Shown: in pieces, positions 13,712 through 14,902 of the stretch | How positions within the stretch are numbered: the first letter of the stretch is position 1 | Layout of the letters: every line of letters starts with the position of its first letter | NCBI GenBank assembly: GCA_021789355.1 | Contig: JAJYJR010000068.1 | Location: forward strand, 1 to 14,902 | Length of the DNA: 14,902 nucleotides | Direction of reading: 5' to 3' | DNA from: Chloroflexota bacterium | GTDB lineage: Bacteria > Chloroflexota > Limnocylindria > Limnocylindrales > CSP1-4 | Notes under the pieces: model-generated | Seen by the model: the letters and a program-made list of their open reading frames with translations, nothing else | The model's database searches: none | What the model was told of the DNA's origin: nothing | Translations under genes and position numbers: made by a program

Positions 13712-13817
13712 CGTCGGCCTCCTGCCGCCATCCCCGGAGGAGGTGAGCCTGGACGAGCCTTGCCGGCTCCTCGAGCCCTACCGGGAGCGGATCGCGGGAG
13801 CCAAGGCGGACTGCTGA
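13605..13817 (+). CDS. Possible small or truncated hypothetical protein (70 aa), opposite the atypical transposase start
   Basis: ATG 13605 to TGA 13815-13817 contains IEPDVAVAATPVGMVVVVVA, SSGACTVGLLPP and SPEEVSLDEPCRLLEPYRER, and ends GAKADC. This reads as a more natural protein (a hydrophobic beta strand, then an acidic helix) than the Thr/Ser-rich antisense frame annotated as the transposase N-terminus. No ribosome binding site is visible. It may be the tail of a gene interrupted by the IS481 element. Third positions of the two frames coincide, so GC bias cannot decide between them. Family not recognised. Confidence 0.28.
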   Translation: MVLRDLWAREIEPDVAVAATPVGMVVVVVASSGACTVGLLPPSPEEVSLDEPCRLLEPYRERIAGAKADC

Positions 13818-13947
13818 CGGGTCGACGTTCGCCTGCCGTCGCGCAGCTTCCCGGAGAACTGGGATCCGACGCCTTGCGCCTGGCTCGTGCGGGGTCTGGG
13901 GCCACTCGTCGGTCGTCCGGAGCGGGTGCAGGGCCGGCGCACGCGGC

Positions 13948-13962
13948 ACCCGTCAATCGGGT
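13948..13962. terminator. Short hairpin after the two-TM protein gene
   Basis: ACCCG-TCAAT-CGGGT forms a 5-bp stem with a 5-nt loop, 8 nt beyond the stop of the minus-strand gene ending at 13970. It is small and lacks a T-run. The remainder of 13818-13969 shows no gene. Confidence 0.2.
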
Positions 13963-13969
13963 CGCTCGG

Positions 13970-14308
13970 CTATGCGCGGGGATCCCCCGGCTCGTCGGGG
14001 TCGTCCGCCTCCCCGCGGCTGCGGCGGCGCGCCTCGCGGCGAATGAGCAGGTCGAGCAGCTCGTCGTTCTCGCTGCGCGCGCGCCGGGGCGGCGTCGGTG
14101 GCGCGGCAGGGCGATGCGTGGCGGCGGCCCCCTGGGTGAGCGCCAGGAGGACGGTGCCCCCCGTCAGCAGCACGTACAGGCCCGGCGGGATATGGAGGCC
14201 GACGAGGCCGAGTCCCAGCCAGGCGATCGCCGCCAGGCCGCCGATCAGGATGAGCGCGACGAGGGTCCCCATGACCCAGCGCGTGATGGCCCGACCGAGC
14301 GCACCCAT
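13970..14308 (-). CDS. Two-transmembrane hypothetical protein (112 aa)
   Basis: Two hydrophobic segments (about residues 13-37 and 43-61) are separated by a short turn (HIPPG). They are followed by a Pro/Arg-rich stretch and a highly charged C-terminal helix (NDELLDLLIRREARRRSRGE) ending in an acidic tail. The layout predicts both ends in the cytoplasm. ATG 14308 comes 3 nt after the stop of the zinc-ribbon gene, so the two are almost certainly co-translated. No enzymatic motif is present and I do not recognise the family. Confidence 0.65.
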   Translation of the reverse strand: MGALGRAITRWVMGTLVALILIGGLAAIAWLGLGLVGLHIPPGLYVLLTGGTVLLALTQGAAATHRPAAPPTPPRRARSENDELLDLLIRREARRRSRGEADDPDEPGDPRA

Positions 14309-14311
14309 CGC

Positions 14312-14677
14312 TCAGGGCCTCGGGCGTCGGAACCGGATGGTGACGCTCGAGATGGCGGGACGCTCGTCCCCGAGGCCCGGGAGGTCCGGCACGTCGTCGA
14401 GGTCGAGCACGGCCAGGCGGATGCGCCGCTCGTCGGGGCGCAGGTACGCCGGTCCCTCCGGCACGTGCCCGGCCCGGGTGGCGGCCCCGGCCTCCTCCTC
14501 GACCTCGTCCGGCTCGGGTGGAAAGCCGGGACCCCGGATGACGCCCGAGCGGATCGCCAGCCCGCAGAGGGCACAGCTCACCTCGTCGCCGCCCGGTCCG
14601 CGGGTCCAGGTCGTGTAGCCCAGCCAGGCCGCTGCCCCGCAGCTCGGACACGCGATCTCGCGTGGGTGGTCGTCCAT
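14312..14677 (-). CDS. Zinc-ribbon hypothetical protein (121 aa)
   Basis: Two Cys pairs, CPSC (Cys10, Cys13) and CALC (Cys35, Cys38), spaced by about 21 residues, form a classic four-cysteine zinc ribbon at the N-terminus. The middle (about 48-75) is acidic and Pro/Gly-rich. The C-terminal part (RRIRLAVLDLDDVPDLPGLG, then ISSVTIRFRRP) is a small beta-rich segment. I chose ATG 14677 because GAGGAG lies about 6 nt upstream; longer starts add only low-complexity residues. It is the first gene of a two-gene unit with the membrane protein. The combination suggests a nucleic-acid- or protein-binding adaptor, but this is inference. Confidence 0.7.
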   Translation of the reverse strand: MDDHPREIACPSCGAAAWLGYTTWTRGPGGDEVSCALCGLAIRSGVIRGPGFPPEPDEVEEEAGAATRAGHVPEGPAYLRPDERRIRLAVLDLDDVPDLPGLGDERPAISSVTIRFRRPRP

Positions 14678-14729
14678 CACCGTCTCCTCAACGCCCTCTG
14701 CCTGGCGCCTCGGCGCGCCGTCCCTCCCG

Positions 14730-14757
14730 GTTGTCGGCGAGAACCGCACGGCGTCAA
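14730..14757 (-). promoter_or_regulatory. Candidate promoter for the zinc-ribbon and two-TM genes
   Basis: On the minus strand TTGACG (14752-14757) is followed after 16 nt by GACAAC (14730-14735), which matches the -10 consensus at three of six positions. It would give a leader of about 45 nt before ATG 14677. The -35 match is good and the -10 is weak. Confidence 0.3.
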
Positions 14758-14773
14758 GTGGGGGAGGGGGGTG

Positions 14774-14790
14774 CCCCGCCGGTGGCGGGG
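14774..14790. repeat. Perfect 7-bp hairpin beside a G-rich tract in a divergent intergenic region
   Basis: CCCCGCC-GGT-GGCGGGG, preceded by runs of five and six G (14760-14771). The strand has at least three G-runs of four or more close together, so it could form either a hairpin or a G-quadruplex. It lies between the minus-strand zinc-ribbon gene and a possible plus-strand start at 14847. Confidence 0.4.
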
Positions 14791-14846
14791 GTGTGCGGAC
14801 GAGCCGCTGCCTTGACCCGAGCGGCGGGCATTCCCAGGCTCCCCCC

Positions 14847-14902
14847 GTGGACGCTCGACGGCAGCGGAAGGCGCGCCTGGCTGCGGCCCGACGGCGGCTG
14901 CG
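14847..14902 (+). CDS. Possible start of a divergent gene, cut by the window end
   Basis: GTG 14847 opens a frame (V/M)DARRQRKARLAAARRRL that stays open to the last base. Its basic, Ala-rich helical start could be an N-terminus. There is no ribosome binding site, and only 18 codons are visible, so this is tentative. Confidence 0.2.
   Translation, partial: MDARRQRKARLAAARRRL

Noticed and set aside
12731..14815. Very long plus-strand open frame (694 codons)
   Set aside because: It runs antisense through the IS481 transposase and the zinc-ribbon/two-TM genes, is Arg/Gly/Ala-rich and has no domain pattern; it is open only because stop codons are rare in GC-rich DNA.
1..14902. CRISPR array, tandem repeats, rRNA or tRNA genes
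   Set aside because: No regularly spaced repeat, and no rRNA or complete tRNA-like structure was seen by eye on either strand.

Overview
This is a GC-rich bacterial window. The long uniform GC-rich coding, a lipoprotein-type binding protein, an apparently leaderless regulator gene and an IS481-type transposase would fit Chloroflexota or a high-GC actinobacterium. That placement is a guess from composition and gene style, because no rRNA or other phylogenetic marker is present.

Region 1 (about 1-2120) is a mosaic of small, broken or partial genes: a partial unknown ORF, a 28-residue membrane peptide overlapping a UvrD-type helicase start that is cut off after about 57 residues, a short winged-helix-like ORF, a frameshifted 95-residue conserved-type hypothetical gene, and a short unknown ORF. 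It ends in a pair of hairpins between convergent genes.

Region 2 (2150-12513, all minus strand) is the core: ten intact genes that read as one operon or two closely linked ones. In transcription order they are an XRE-cupin regulator, an NMT1/SsuA-type substrate-binding lipoprotein, an ABC ATPase, an ABC permease, an FAD-dependent oxidoreductase, a CaiB/BaiF CoA-transferase, an enoyl-CoA hydratase/isomerase-family protein, a 2-oxoglutarate-semialdehyde-type aldehyde dehydrogenase, a DapA-family lyase lacking the usual Tyr and Thr-Thr, and an SDR-fold protein lacking YxxxK. Two junctions are ATGA overlaps and one gap is only 3 nt. The simplest reading is import of a small organic acid, amide or aromatic-like molecule, flavin oxidation, CoA activation, hydration, carbon-carbon cleavage by the DapA-type enzyme and oxidation of the released aldehyde. 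The substrate is unknown, and I do not recognise the set as a described pathway.

Region 3 (12513-13711) is an insertion-sequence scar. The C-terminal end of an IS630-type transposase on the plus strand meets an IS481-type transposase on the minus strand tail to tail, with overlapping stop codons. The regulator promoter sits right at the edge of the IS630 remnant.

Region 4 (13605-14902) holds a short ORF of unclear status, a two-gene unit (zinc-ribbon protein, then a two-TM protein) on the minus strand, and possibly the first codons of a divergent gene at the window end.
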